DNA of 64,000 nt from Bdellovibrionia bacterium (lineage in GTDB: Bacteria > Bdellovibrionota > Bdellovibrionia > Bdellovibrionales > JAGQZY01). The translations under genes and the position numbers were made by a program. The notes below the pieces were generated by a model that was not told the origin of the DNA, searched no databases, and saw only the letters and a program-made list of their open reading frames with translations. Position 1 is the first letter of the stretch. Each line of letters starts with the position of its first letter. The DNA is taken from the NCBI GenBank assembly GCA_030424715.1, contig JAUHWH010000002.1, positions 83,080 through 147,079 on the forward strand. The letters run 5' to 3'. Below, one piece after another: positions 44,958 to 53,476 of this stretch.

Positions 44958-45063
44958 AAAAGTCGGAGAGAGCACGGGCTTTTCACTGGAATGTGTCGGC
45001 TAACCCACTGACAATAGGCCTATTTCTTTTCTATTGCAAAAAAGAGTCGTACTTCAATAACGC

Positions 45064-45079
45064 TGGCACCTGTTTTGCT
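45064..45079 (+). promoter_or_regulatory. sigma-54 promoter of the VWA lipoprotein gene
   Basis: TGGCACCTGTTTTGCT fits TGGCAC-N5-TTGCW at every consensus position. It lies 28 bases upstream of the ATG at 45107, putting the transcription start near 45090 with AGGAG in the leader. Confidence 0.8.
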
Positions 45080-45106
45080 CCTATATATGGTTAAGAGGAG
45101 CGTGTA

Positions 45107-46315
45107 ATGGAAAATAAACGACAACTTGCACTTTTAATGTTTTTTTTAGTGTGTATGGGCCTGATGATCGGAGCCTGCTCGAAAAAAAGCTTTAGAGCCT
45201 CCGAGGGTTCGGTTATGCAAAAATGTGTTCCGGACCGTCCGGAGTTGAGCTGTGAAACCCTATGCCAAGACACTGGCACCTGTGTTGAGAGCTACGACTA
45301 CACAATACAAACCGACGCGCAAGTGAAAGACATCTTGTTTGCCGTCGACGTCTCTGGCTCCATGTCAGAAGAGCAAAAACGTATGGGCTCGATGTTCCCC
45401 GATATGTTGAAGATTTTAAACAATGTCGATTACCGAATTGCAATAACAACAACCGATGTTCGTGACGTCGAAGATATCAGAACAGGTGGTAACCTCCCCG
45501 ATCCTGTCAATGGCAACGGAGCCTTTCAAGATGGTAACCTTATCCCTTTTGAAAATGGTTCCTACTACCTTGACGGAAGTCTTCCACAGTTTTCAGAGCA
45601 GGGTCTATTTGAACAGGCCATTCAGTGGAACCAAACATTGATTTGCGAAGACAATGCTTTTCATGAAAACTTTTGCCCCTCTGGTGACGAACGGGGAATT
45701 TTGGCGGCCGCCATGACATTCCAAAAAAACCCCGCTAGCTTTATTCGCCCCGTCGGTCATATGGCCCTGGTCATTTTGTCGGATGAAGACGAAGGCTCTG
45801 TCGGTGATTTACCAAACAGTATCGTCGAGCCCTATCGAGAGAACCCGCAGAAGTTTATCAACTACTTCAAAGGCCTTTACCCAAATAAGTCGCTCACCGT
45901 TCACTCTCTAGTGGTTCGTCCGAGACATCTTGAGCCCAAAGGTTTAGACCCCATTCGAAGAAATGGTCACACCAAATGCTTTAACGATCAAGATGGTGGC
46001 GACGAGGCACCTTCAGGAAAGTACGGTGAGATCTATGCACAGCTCACGCGGTTGACTCCTAACGGGGTGCTTGGTGACATTTGTGCCGATGACAATAGTT
46101 ATTCCGCGCAACTGCAACGCATTGGAGAGTCTGTGTCTCAAGTTCGTGAAGTTTTACCCTGCACCCCGATCAATTCGCAAGTGACCGTCACGCTGATCCC
46201 AACCCCACCCTATCCAGTAAGCGTGGTGAAAAATATGGGACAAAACGAAATTACTTTCTCTGAAGATCTCCCTGAAGGCACAGAGGTTCGCTTCCAGTTT
46301 CAATGTGCGAAATGA
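45107..46315 (+). CDS. von Willebrand factor A-domain lipoprotein
   Basis: A 402-residue lipoprotein with a lipobox (MIGAC, Cys24). Residues 60-300 are a VWA domain: DILFAVDVSGSMSEEQ carries the MIDAS DxSGS, and ILSDEDEG is a later metal-coordinating stretch. The last about 40 residues (VTLIPTPPYPVSVVKNMG) form a beta tail. Seven or more Cys suggest disulfides in the periplasm. A near-consensus sigma-54 promoter drives it. It is probably a surface-binding or complex-assembly protein. Confidence 0.85.
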   Translation: MENKRQLALLMFFLVCMGLMIGACSKKSFRASEGSVMQKCVPDRPELSCETLCQDTGTCVESYDYTIQTDAQVKDILFAVDVSGSMSEEQKRMGSMFPDMLKILNNVDYRIAITTTDVRDVEDIRTGGNLPDPVNGNGAFQDGNLIPFENGSYYLDGSLPQFSEQGLFEQAIQWNQTLICEDNAFHENFCPSGDERGILAAAMTFQKNPASFIRPVGHMALVILSDEDEGSVGDLPNSIVEPYRENPQKFINYFKGLYPNKSLTVHSLVVRPRHLEPKGLDPIRRNGHTKCFNDQDGGDEAPSGKYGEIYAQLTRLTPNGVLGDICADDNSYSAQLQRIGESVSQVREVLPCTPINSQVTVTLIPTPPYPVSVVKNMGQNEITFSEDLPEGTEVRFQFQCAK

Positions 46316-46370
46316 AGTCATTAAGATTGCAGAATAGTGAACTTTTATATTGACCTTTAACGGCTCGCAG

Positions 46371-46395
46371 GAGCGACACGAAGACGTGATCGCTC
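46371..46395 (+). other. hairpin after the VWA gene
   Basis: GAGCGACACG and CGTGATCGCTC pair around AAGA with one bulged T, about 55 bp after the 46315 stop. No T-run follows, so terminator function is uncertain. Confidence 0.35.
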
Positions 46396-46525
46396 TATCC
46401 CATCCCCATATAAAAAACCAGTCCGTGGCTGACTTCAAACCAGTGACTAGAATCATTCTACTGCCCCCAATTCATAGGATTTTCTACGGATTGCATTGGT
46501 GTCTGATTTTTTATATGATTTCGAA

Positions 46526-47293
46526 ATGGTCAAGATCACCGACACCCTTCAACAGCTTTGCAACTCTCTCTATCGGTATATCCCACAGTCTCAGCCTTCA
46601 ATGGAAGCTCTCTCCGGTGTTCAGCTGGTGGCCCATCGTGGCGCCTGGGACTCACAGGACCGACTGGAGAACACCCTCCCCGCTTTTGACCATTGCTTAA
46701 ACAAAAAGATTTGGGCCATCGAGTATGATATTCGTTGGACGGCTGATGATGTGCCGGTGATTCATCATGATACCAACACGACCCGTGTTTTTAATATGGA
46801 TTTATCGATCGCCAACACAATGTTTGCGCGGTTACGGGAGCGAATCCCAGCAATCCCACAACTTGCGGAAGTCATTGGTCGATACAACAATAAAATTCAC
46901 CACATGATTGAACTCAAGAACAAACCCTCTGAAAAACAACTGGGGATTCTGCAGGAAATACTGACGCCCTTGACTCCGATCGCCGACTATCATTTTATGA
47001 GTCTTGATATCGATTGGTTTTCAGCCATGAAACAATGGAACTCAAAGTGTTTCGTTTCGGTGGCAAGAACCAATATCAATCAAATTTACAAGGAGACCTT
47101 GCAGCGAGACCTTGGTGGATTTACCGGGCAATACCTTTTGGTCTCGGACAAAATGAGAAGTGCCTGTTTAAAACATGGAATCACTGTAGGAACGGGCTTT
47201 CCTGATTCAAAAAACTTGCTCTTCCGAGAGGTCAACCGAGGCATCCCTTGGGTCTTCACAAACCGAGCCGTGGAGTTGAGTCAATATTTGTGA
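46526..47293 (+). CDS. glycerophosphodiester phosphodiesterase
   Basis: A GDPD-family TIM-barrel enzyme of 255 residues that hydrolyses glycerophosphodiesters to glycerol-3-phosphate and an alcohol. LVAHRGAWDSQDRLENTLPAF has the catalytic His-Arg and Glu-Asn, AIEYDIRWTADD the metal-binding Glu/Asp, and VIHHD the second His. MIELKNKP is the third acidic site. No signal peptide is seen. The start is uncertain: a TTG at 46496 gives ten more residues, and neither has a clear ribosome-binding site. Confidence 0.88.
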   Translation: MVKITDTLQQLCNSLYRYIPQSQPSMEALSGVQLVAHRGAWDSQDRLENTLPAFDHCLNKKIWAIEYDIRWTADDVPVIHHDTNTTRVFNMDLSIANTMFARLRERIPAIPQLAEVIGRYNNKIHHMIELKNKPSEKQLGILQEILTPLTPIADYHFMSLDIDWFSAMKQWNSKCFVSVARTNINQIYKETLQRDLGGFTGQYLLVSDKMRSACLKHGITVGTGFPDSKNLLFREVNRGIPWVFTNRAVELSQYL

Positions 47294-47318
47294 AAAGATG
47301 AGAAAGTTAAAGAAGCTT

Positions 47319-48281
47319 TTAGAGCTGCCAAGCGATTTTCTCCAGGGCCTCGACTTCTTCGGCCCAATACACATAGTTCTTAAAATTGGGAAACAGTTTT
47401 GGAAACGACGGGTCTCCCCATCGCTTCGCAATCCAGTGGGCGTAATAGACGATACGCAAGCCTCGAAAAGCCGGCATCAAACGCAACTGATCGCGATCAA
47501 AGATACGCAAGGCCTCATAGCCCGATAAAAAGGCTTCGAGCTCTTCTGAATTTTCAGTTTCGTCCCCTGAGAAGAGCATCCAAAAGTCTTGCACCGGAAT
47601 GCCATTTATAAAATCATCAAAATCCACAAAGAACAGTTGCTTCTCGCCACCAGCCGGATCGTTCTGTAATATGTTGCCCTTGTGACAATCGCCATGGATG
47701 CGGATCAATTGATTAAAATCCAGCTCATCCTCTAAAAAATTGAGGATCTCACAGGCGGCTTTTTCGTAACGAGGCCAAACCTCGGGCGCCACCCAGGGTT
47801 CAACGAAGTCCAAGGCGTCCCACCCCATCTGACCGATATCCAGTGTCGGACGGTGAATAGCCTCTTTCTGAGCCCCCACATTGTGAAGACTGGCGAGCTG
47901 GCGGCCCAACTGGGCAAGGTCCGTAAAACTCAATTCTTGGGGCATTCTGCCCACCGCTTTCGGAAAAAAGCTAAAGCACATCCCTTTATCCAAAAAGATG
48001 CTTTGCCCTTGCTTCTCCCACGCCGCAACCACGGGAATGCCGTGATTTTTGAGCTCTTTCATAAAATCATGCTCTTCTTGAATCGCCTGTGGCGACCAGC
48101 GCCCTGGGCGATACACCTTAGATATAATGTGGGATTTGGGTTCCCCCTCAAGGAACAGATCAAAAACTCGATTTTCATAGGAATTCAACTGAAAGTACTC
48201 TCCAGTGGGGTCGAAACCACAGGATTCAGCGACTCGAAAGACTTGATCAACACCTAACTGATAAAAGGATTGCTGTTGCAT
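47319..48281 (-). CDS. srkA: SrkA/YihE-type stress-response kinase
   Basis: A 320-residue APH-fold kinase of the SrkA group. RIHGDCHKGNILQN (about 196-209) holds the catalytic Asp and Asn, and FFVDFDDF (about 218-225) is the metal-binding DFD site. RPGRWSPQAIQEEHDF and FSFFPKAVGR are typical of the SrkA family. In E. coli this Ser/Thr kinase counters stress-related cell death. The ATG at 48281 is preceded by AAGGGCGTG. Confidence 0.87.
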   Translation of the reverse strand: MQQQSFYQLGVDQVFRVAESCGFDPTGEYFQLNSYENRVFDLFLEGEPKSHIISKVYRPGRWSPQAIQEEHDFMKELKNHGIPVVAAWEKQGQSIFLDKGMCFSFFPKAVGRMPQELSFTDLAQLGRQLASLHNVGAQKEAIHRPTLDIGQMGWDALDFVEPWVAPEVWPRYEKAACEILNFLEDELDFNQLIRIHGDCHKGNILQNDPAGGEKQLFFVDFDDFINGIPVQDFWMLFSGDETENSEELEAFLSGYEALRIFDRDQLRLMPAFRGLRIVYYAHWIAKRWGDPSFPKLFPNFKNYVYWAEEVEALEKIAWQL

Positions 48282-48290
48282 CACGCCCTT

Positions 48291-48566
48291 CTACCGACAA
48301 CGGTAAGCGATGCCACGGGCCGCAGAGCCATACGAGGCCACAGCAACCAGTCGTACGTAGTTCGCATCTAACCGGGCCGCCTGGTGCCTCATATCATCGA
48401 TGGATTTCTTGCGGGCGTCTTTGTAGGAGCTGGCATTTCCGATCACCTGCCCTCTCTCGTCACAGTTGCCTTGGGGGTAGGACGACCCCACCCTCACATG
48501 CTCGTAATGCGTTGTTTGACATTGGGTTAAACACAGTAAAAAGACGGCTATTAAAAATCGAATCAC
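48291..48566 (-). CDS. DUF4156-type lipoprotein
   Basis: From the GTG at 48566 (GAGAGG just upstream) it has 91 residues with lipobox LTQC (Cys14). The rest follows the DUF4156 pattern: CDERGQVIGNASSYKDARKKSIDDMRHQAARLDANYVRLV. It resembles small E. coli outer-membrane lipoproteins such as YjeI. Its stop is 9 bp from the SrkA-type gene on the same strand, so they are likely co-transcribed. Confidence 0.75.
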   Translation of the reverse strand: MIRFLIAVFLLCLTQCQTTHYEHVRVGSSYPQGNCDERGQVIGNASSYKDARKKSIDDMRHQAARLDANYVRLVAVASYGSAARGIAYRCR

Positions 48567-48613
48567 TGGCACCTCTCTTGACTTCAAACCAAGGTTACAG
48601 CACAAAAAGATAT

Positions 48614-49357
48614 ATGGATAGTTTGTTTTCACTTGAAGCCCTCTCTGCCCTGCTGACTCTATCGCTGATGGAGATCATTCTCGGTATCGACAATATCATT
48701 TTTGTGGCGATTCTCACCGGCCGACTCCCCAAGGAACAGCAGCCCTCTGCCCAGCGCCTGGGAATCTCCATGGCCCTGGTCACCCGCATTCTTTTGCTTT
48801 TCTGCTTGTCTTGGCTGATGGGACTGACCGAGCCGCTGTTTGAAGTCTTTCGCCACGGATTCTCCCTGAGAGACCTAATTTTGATCTCTGGCGGGTTGTT
48901 TTTGGTGGGCAAGGCCACATTTGAGATTCACCATAAAATTGAAGGAGAAGGCGACGAGGGCGAAGCCGCTGCTAAACACAGCAAGGCTCAAAAATTCTCG
49001 ATGATCATTCTTCAAATCATGATTTTGGACATTGTGTTCTCTCTCGACTCCGTTATTACAGCGATCGGAATGGTCAAAGAAATTAAGATCATGGTGATCG
49101 CCATGGTGATCGCGATGTTAGTCATGCTTTGGTCAGCCACCTACATTAGTTCTTTTGTTGAGAAACATCCCACTATTAAGATTTTGGCGCTGTCCTTTCT
49201 CATTCTTATCGGCGTGGTGCTGATTGTTGAGGGCATGGGGGGCCATGTGGGCAAAGGCTACATCTATTTTGCCATGTTTTTCTCCTTAGGGGTGGAACTC
49301 ATTAATATGCGATACCGCAACCGTCTCGCCAGTGGCTCGAAAGGTCAAAGCACTTAA
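48614..49357 (+). CDS. TerC-family integral membrane protein
   Basis: From the ATG at 48614 it has 247 residues with seven predicted helices. The TerC signature LSLMEIILGIDNIIFVAIL is at the N-terminus and MILDIVFSLDSVITAIGMV mirrors it in the second half; both carry acidic residues inside the membrane. TerC proteins are linked to metal (Mn or Ca) homeostasis of secreted proteins. Its stop overlaps the Sua5 ATG by one base (TAATG), so the two are co-translated. Confidence 0.92.
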   Translation: MDSLFSLEALSALLTLSLMEIILGIDNIIFVAILTGRLPKEQQPSAQRLGISMALVTRILLLFCLSWLMGLTEPLFEVFRHGFSLRDLILISGGLFLVGKATFEIHHKIEGEGDEGEAAAKHSKAQKFSMIILQIMILDIVFSLDSVITAIGMVKEIKIMVIAMVIAMLVMLWSATYISSFVEKHPTIKILALSFLILIGVVLIVEGMGGHVGKGYIYFAMFFSLGVELINMRYRNRLASGSKGQST

Positions 49358-50343
49358 TGTCCCTGGTCACTCCTAGCGAAGCAGCGGTGCTTCTCAAAAA
49401 TTCAGATGTTGTAGCGCTGCCCACTGAGACCGTCTACGGCCTGGCCGGACGCATTGGTAGTGACAAGGCTCTGCTAAAAATATTCTCCACCAAAAAGCGT
49501 CCTTTTTTTGATCCATTGATTGTTCACGTCCCCGATGTCGCAAGCGCCTCCCGGTATGGAGAGATGGACCCCGTGAGCGCCCAGCTGGCGCAAAAGTTTT
49601 GGCCAGGCCCGCTCACTTTGGTTTTGCCTAAAACAAATAAGGTCTCGGATTATATTACCAATGGGGGCCCCACCGTTGCTTTGCGAAGTCCAGATCACCC
49701 CTTGTTTTTAAACATTTTAGCAGACGTGGGAGAACCCCTAGCGGCCCCCAGCGCCAATATGTTTGGGAAAACCAGCCCCACCCACTACGAACATGTGCTC
49801 GAAGAGTTCAACAGCCAGGTGCCTGTCGTCGACGGCGGACCCTGCTCCCAAGGTTTAGAATCCACCATCGTCGGATTTGATCAGAGTAGTAACACCCTCC
49901 GCGTGCTTCGCCCCGGTGTTATCAGCGAGAAAATGTTGTGTGACTTTTTTGAAAACGCAGGAATTACCGCAAAGGTAAAAGAGGAGATACATCATCAGGC
50001 ACCCGGTCATCTAAAAAACCATTATCAACCCACCGCTCTTTTTATCAGGGTTGAAAACCACGATGACACCCCACTACCATCGGCCGCAAAACAACTTTTG
50101 CGGGAACAATCCTCCGGAGCTTGGAAACCTTGGGCCTTACCCGATGATCCTGAGTTAGCGGCACGCAGCCTCTACAAAGATTTACGAAATTTCTCGAAAC
50201 AGGGGGATCCGTTCTACCTGGTCACGCCCCCGCATTGGCGCGAAGACAAACGATTTCGCGCCATTGATGATCGTCTCTTAAAAGCCTCACATGGCACCCT
50301 TTTACACGATCACCAAGGCTGGAGCCTGCAATCGAAGCCTTAA
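49357..50343 (+). CDS. tsaC: L-threonylcarbamoyladenylate synthase (Sua5/TsaC)
   Basis: A 328-residue Sua5-type enzyme that makes threonylcarbamoyl-AMP for t6A37 tRNA modification. The YrdC domain (1-190) has VALPTETVYGLAG, KRPFFDPLIVHV, ALRSPDHPLFL, APSANMFGKTSPTHYEHV and LESTIVGF. A C-terminal Sua5 domain (about 220-328) begins after APGHLKNHYQP, the usual linker. It is longer than the single-domain TsaC of E. coli. Confidence 0.93.
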   Translation: MSLVTPSEAAVLLKNSDVVALPTETVYGLAGRIGSDKALLKIFSTKKRPFFDPLIVHVPDVASASRYGEMDPVSAQLAQKFWPGPLTLVLPKTNKVSDYITNGGPTVALRSPDHPLFLNILADVGEPLAAPSANMFGKTSPTHYEHVLEEFNSQVPVVDGGPCSQGLESTIVGFDQSSNTLRVLRPGVISEKMLCDFFENAGITAKVKEEIHHQAPGHLKNHYQPTALFIRVENHDDTPLPSAAKQLLREQSSGAWKPWALPDDPELAARSLYKDLRNFSKQGDPFYLVTPPHWREDKRFRAIDDRLLKASHGTLLHDHQGWSLQSKP

Positions 50344-50402
50344 CTCATCGCGAAAATAAGTTTCTGTAGACAAGGTCTGCTTCCGTTTCTAATCATGAAG
50401 AG

Positions 50403-51185
50403 ATGGATCTATCCTCTCTCGAAAAGTTCTCACCGAAAATCATTTTCTCTATAGAATCCGACGGTTTTATCATCAAGACCGCGTCCAGTGTTGAAGACCT
50501 CAAGTTGGCATTAAGGCTAAGACACAAAGTCTTTTTAGAAGAAGGTTTGAATCGCACCCACGAGACGGGACTTGAGTTTGACAGCTTTGATCAGAAAGCC
50601 GATCACCTTATGATCATCAATAAAGCCACTCAGCAAGCGGTGGGCACCTACCGCTTGATCCACTCTGACTTCGCCAACGTGTTTTACTCGCAAAGCGAAT
50701 TCATCCTTGATGATTTTCTAAACCTTGAAGGCTCGAAGCTAGAAATGGGTCGCGCCTGCACCGATGCAGAACATCGTACCGGCCGCACCATGGATCTTTT
50801 ATGGCAGGGACTCTCGCGCTACATTCGAGAATCAAGAACCCGCTTTCTTTTTGGGTGTTCCAGCGTAAAATCCACGGACCCCGCGTTTATATTTTCTATT
50901 GTCCGATCGCTGCATGAAAAGGGAAGCATCAACTTTGATCTCAATGTGACAACCACTCCGGACTACACCTTTCCAAACGCGCAAAAAAACTTTGATGAAG
51001 CAGCAGTGGACCCTGGGGTCTTACGCACGTTACCACCTCTTCTACGCTCTTATTTACATGCCGGCAGTCAGGTCTATGGATTTCCAGCACTGGATGTGGA
51101 CTTCGCCTGTGCCGATCTTCTGACGATCTTAGATCTCACCAAGCTCAATAAGAAGTTTGCCGAGCGCTACAACCCATTGGGTTAA
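50403..51185 (+). CDS. OlsB-like N-acyltransferase (GNAT fold)
   Basis: A 260-residue GNAT-fold acyltransferase of the Acetyltransf_5 group, which includes OlsB (ornithine lipid first step) and autoinducer-synthase-like proteins. LRLRHKVFLEEG, DSFDQKADHLMIIN, AVGTYRLI, EMGRACTDAEHR and FLFGCSSVKSTDP are visible. It probably N-acylates an amine with acyl-ACP for lipid synthesis. No OlsA homologue is adjacent. Its 3' end overlaps the convergent YceD gene by 4 bp. Confidence 0.75.
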   Translation: MDLSSLEKFSPKIIFSIESDGFIIKTASSVEDLKLALRLRHKVFLEEGLNRTHETGLEFDSFDQKADHLMIINKATQQAVGTYRLIHSDFANVFYSQSEFILDDFLNLEGSKLEMGRACTDAEHRTGRTMDLLWQGLSRYIRESRTRFLFGCSSVKSTDPAFIFSIVRSLHEKGSINFDLNVTTTPDYTFPNAQKNFDEAAVDPGVLRTLPPLLRSYLHAGSQVYGFPALDVDFACADLLTILDLTKLNKKFAERYNPLG

Positions 51186-51712
51186 TGCTTAGAAACCTTT
51201 AAGTCTTTTAAGGCGGCAAAGCCGGGATGACCCCTCTTCTCTTCAGGGGCTGCAATTAAAACGTCTTTGTGTTGACGGCTATCGCAAAGAGTTTCATCCG
51301 TGCATTTTGGATACAAAGAAAACCCGGAGGCCATCATTTCGTGGAGAAACTCGCGCAAATCAAAGGTCGAACTGTTCACATAGGTCACCGCAGGCGATGA
51401 TGCATCAAAGTTTTGCTGACTCTGTGAGACCTGGGTGTTGCGAGGTCTTTCTTTTTCGATCACGACGATCTCATTGATTTTGTTATCTAACGGCAGGTCG
51501 ACATCATAGCCACACTTTGAGCACACCGCCGAATATTCAGAATGGACAGAGCCGTTTACCAGATAGGTGTTGCCCATGGGCTGCACATGAAGCTGCACTT
51601 TAAAGGGCGCTTCGCCAACCAGATCATTGAATGCGCCAACAAGCTCATCACTGAGTTCGTCAAAGTTGTAATCTTTACCATTTTCGTCGATAGACTGAAG
51701 ATCAATTAACAT
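51182..51712 (-). CDS. YceD/DUF177-family protein
   Basis: A 176-residue YceD-like protein of the family linked to 23S rRNA processing and ribosome assembly. A central zinc-like CSKCG is followed by YDVDLPLDNK, and FDLREFLHEMMA is followed by a second Cys pair (CTDETLC). The family usually lies directly before rpmF and plsX. Here it is followed by a convergent gene, so the usual neighbours are absent. Confidence 0.8.
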   Translation of the reverse strand: MLIDLQSIDENGKDYNFDELSDELVGAFNDLVGEAPFKVQLHVQPMGNTYLVNGSVHSEYSAVCSKCGYDVDLPLDNKINEIVVIEKERPRNTQVSQSQQNFDASSPAVTYVNSSTFDLREFLHEMMASGFSLYPKCTDETLCDSRQHKDVLIAAPEEKRGHPGFAALKDLKVSKH

Positions 51713-51755
51713 GGAATTTTATCTAAGGGATTTGGACTGGTGTGTCAAGAATAAC

Positions 51756-51783
51756 AGACGGCAAGGTGGCTACCCTGCCGTCT
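51756..51783 (-). terminator. hairpin after the 17-codon ORF
   Basis: Arms 51756-51767 and 51772-51783 pair over 12 positions with one mismatch and a 4-base loop. On the minus strand it is followed by a T-rich GTTATTCTTG. It lies 19 bp after the stop of the small ORF at 51802-51855. Confidence 0.5.
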
Positions 51784-51801
51784 TAAATTAACTAGTCAAA
51801 G

Positions 51802-51855
51802 TTAATTGGCTCCTCCATTACAGAGGGCGCCGAAGTTTAAATTCTCACATGACAT
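51802..51855 (-). CDS. 17-residue small ORF with strong ribosome-binding site
   Basis: On the minus strand AAAGGAGGT stands 7 bases before ATG, and the ORF reads MSCENLNFGALCNGGAN then TAA. It has two cysteines and a Gly/Asn-rich tail. A terminator-like hairpin follows. The Shine-Dalgarno is the best in this part of the window. I infer a small translated peptide; no homologue is known to me. Confidence 0.45.
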   Translation of the reverse strand: MSCENLNFGALCNGGAN

Positions 51856-52157
51856 TGGCACCACCTCCTTTCCGACTTTAGAAAGTCACCCTCAGATTAA
51901 GAGAATATGGGACGAAATGTAAGACAATTGTTTTTATGTAAACCATTAACCAGGGTTATGTGGTGCCGCTTCACTACGCATAAAACCAATGACGCCTTCG
52001 ACTTAAGGATACTTGCGATCCGGCCTCACAAGACTCGACTAGCCTGTTTTTTGGAGTTGGAAAAGAGAATGTGGAGCGGCTCTCTTTTGCACTTATCAAC
52101 TCCACGGCTCACACCAAAAGAAACCAGCGGGTTCATAGGCATTGGGCTCGCCGTTTG
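51856..52157. other. non-coding stretch between gpmA and the small ORF
   Basis: About 300 bp. A short inverted repeat GACTTT/AAAGTC (near 51873-51886) lies just upstream of the small-ORF ribosome-binding site. A longer plus-strand reading frame from 51907 runs antisense into gpmA and has no supporting features. Confidence 0.4.
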
Positions 52158-52847
52158 TTATTTCAACCAGTCCATTTGGCTGATCTTGAAGTCTGAGGAC
52201 AGTTCGCAGACCAAGGGCACACCCGTGGCGAATTCAAACTTGGTGATCTCAGTTTCGTCCATGTCGGTAAGTAATTTCACCAGAGCTCTTAGGCTGTTGC
52301 CGTGGGCCGCGATCAAAACATCGCCCCCACCCTTGAGGTCTTTGACGATGGTCTGCTCCCAATAAGGCTGCACGCGGTCCAGGGTTTGTTTTAAACCCTC
52401 ACCTTTCGGAAACTCTGCTGCGGGGATCTCCTGATAGCGACGATCTTTCAATTGCTGTTCTTGAAATTCACCACTGGCCTCGGGAGGTAAGGTGGCGTAA
52501 CTGCGGCGCCACTGAAACACCTGCTCTTCGCCATACTTGTCTTTGGTTTCTTGTTTATTAAGACCTTGCAAACCACCATAGTGACGCTCGTTCAGTCGCC
52601 AATGTTTCGCCACTGGGATCCACATTTGATCCGAGACCTGCAAAATAGACCAAAGAGTGAGAATCGCTCTTTGCAGGTAAGAAGTGTAAGCTCTGCTAAA
52701 CAGGAGACCGCTGTCTTTTATGAGCTCCCCAGCTCTTAGGGCCTCCTGCTCTCCTTTCTCGGTGAGTGGAGCGTCCACCCATCCGGTGAAACGATTTTCT
52801 AAGTTCCATTGACTTTGCCCGTGGCGAACCAAAACCAGCTTTTGCAT
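52158..52847 (-). CDS. gpmA: 2,3-bisphosphoglycerate-dependent phosphoglycerate mutase
   Basis: A 229-residue dPGM, interconverting 3- and 2-phosphoglycerate in glycolysis. LVLVRHGQSQWNLENRFTGW is the phosphohistidine site, RHYGGLQGLNKQET the substrate loop, and VLIAAHGNSLRALVK the second His. The ATG at 52847 has GAAGGGG seven bases upstream. Length is usual for GpmA. Confidence 0.95.
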   Translation of the reverse strand: MQKLVLVRHGQSQWNLENRFTGWVDAPLTEKGEQEALRAGELIKDSGLLFSRAYTSYLQRAILTLWSILQVSDQMWIPVAKHWRLNERHYGGLQGLNKQETKDKYGEEQVFQWRRSYATLPPEASGEFQEQQLKDRRYQEIPAAEFPKGEGLKQTLDRVQPYWEQTIVKDLKGGGDVLIAAHGNSLRALVKLLTDMDETEITKFEFATGVPLVCELSSDFKISQMDWLK

Positions 52848-53040
52848 TGCAGCCCCTTCAAACAATCCGAGTGATAAAGACGCAAGCGCCCTCTGGATCG
52901 TTATTTATTGAATTGTGCTTTTGGTTTTGTATTGAGAAAAAAAAGAATTCAAGAAAAAAGGCGATGATGCAGCTTCCTGCTACAGTACCTCATCCTAAAG
53001 CCCATCGCCCGTCCCAATTAATAAGATAGGTGCAATCGCT

Positions 53041-53073
53041 CGGCGAAACAAATTGTTATGCTTTGTTTCACCG
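53041..53073. other. strong unexplained hairpin between gpmA and a lipoprotein gene
   Basis: CGGCGAAACAAA (53041-53052) and TTTGTTTCACCG (53062-53073) pair at 11 of 12 positions around a 9-base loop. No T-run follows on either strand. It sits between two minus-strand genes, 31 bp after the stop of the 53105 gene. A further 7-bp inverted repeat GGCGATG/CATCGCC lies at about 52961-53009. Confidence 0.45.
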
Positions 53074-53104
53074 GATTTCGACAAGCTTTGGTCCTAAGTC
53101 TAGG

Positions 53105-53329
53105 TTAGCGACCCAGTCTATTGCGGCATGACACCTCTGGGCGCTCACGGATGCACGCTTGATAGAGAGTGTTGGAATCCGTCTGACGATGATTCATGGC
53201 TTTCGGCTCTTTGTAAGGACGACCTGATCGTGAATAGCTGGCTGGCTGTCGATCATTGCTCGAAGCACACCCCGTGGCCATAAAACCCATTCCTAAACCG
53301 GCTGCTAAAAGAAGACACTGCTTAAACAT
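53105..53329 (-). CDS. small lipoprotein
   Basis: A 74-residue lipoprotein with lipobox ATGC (Cys21) from the ATG at 53329, which has AAGGAG eight bases upstream. The mature part is polar and Arg/Ser-rich with two further cysteines (CIRERPEVSC). No family is recognised. Function unknown. Confidence 0.7.
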   Translation of the reverse strand: MFKQCLLLAAGLGMGFMATGCASSNDRQPASYSRSGRPYKEPKAMNHRQTDSNTLYQACIRERPEVSCRNRLGR

Positions 53330-53476
53330 ACTCACTCCTTATTCTTATAACAGCTATCGGAACCTACGACGTCGAAGTTAACTGGATCTTAATCTGAAAC
53401 AGCTCAATTGGAGACAAAATCAAATATTATGTTTCGCGGAGCCACAGGACCAAAGCCAAACTTCAGGTTCCACCGC

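Larger units (their letters stand above)
44803..45106. other. intergenic region holding a sigma-54 promoter and an upstream palindrome
   Basis: About 300 bp between the 44781 hairpin and the VWA gene. It holds a 14-bp palindrome (44944-44957) and a sigma-54 promoter (45064-45079), listed separately. I see no supported gene here. Confidence 0.5.

Noticed and set aside
44817..45011. 64-codon frame upstream of the VWA gene
   Set aside because: TTG start next to a terminator-like hairpin, no ribosome-binding site, and it overlaps the palindrome of the sigma-54 region.
48567..48582. TGGCACCTCTCTTGAC before the TerC gene as sigma-54 promoter
   Set aside because: The -12 GC element is GA, so a critical position is lost.
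51907..52365. 152-codon plus-strand frame
   Set aside because: Its second half is antisense to gpmA and the composition is unlike a protein.
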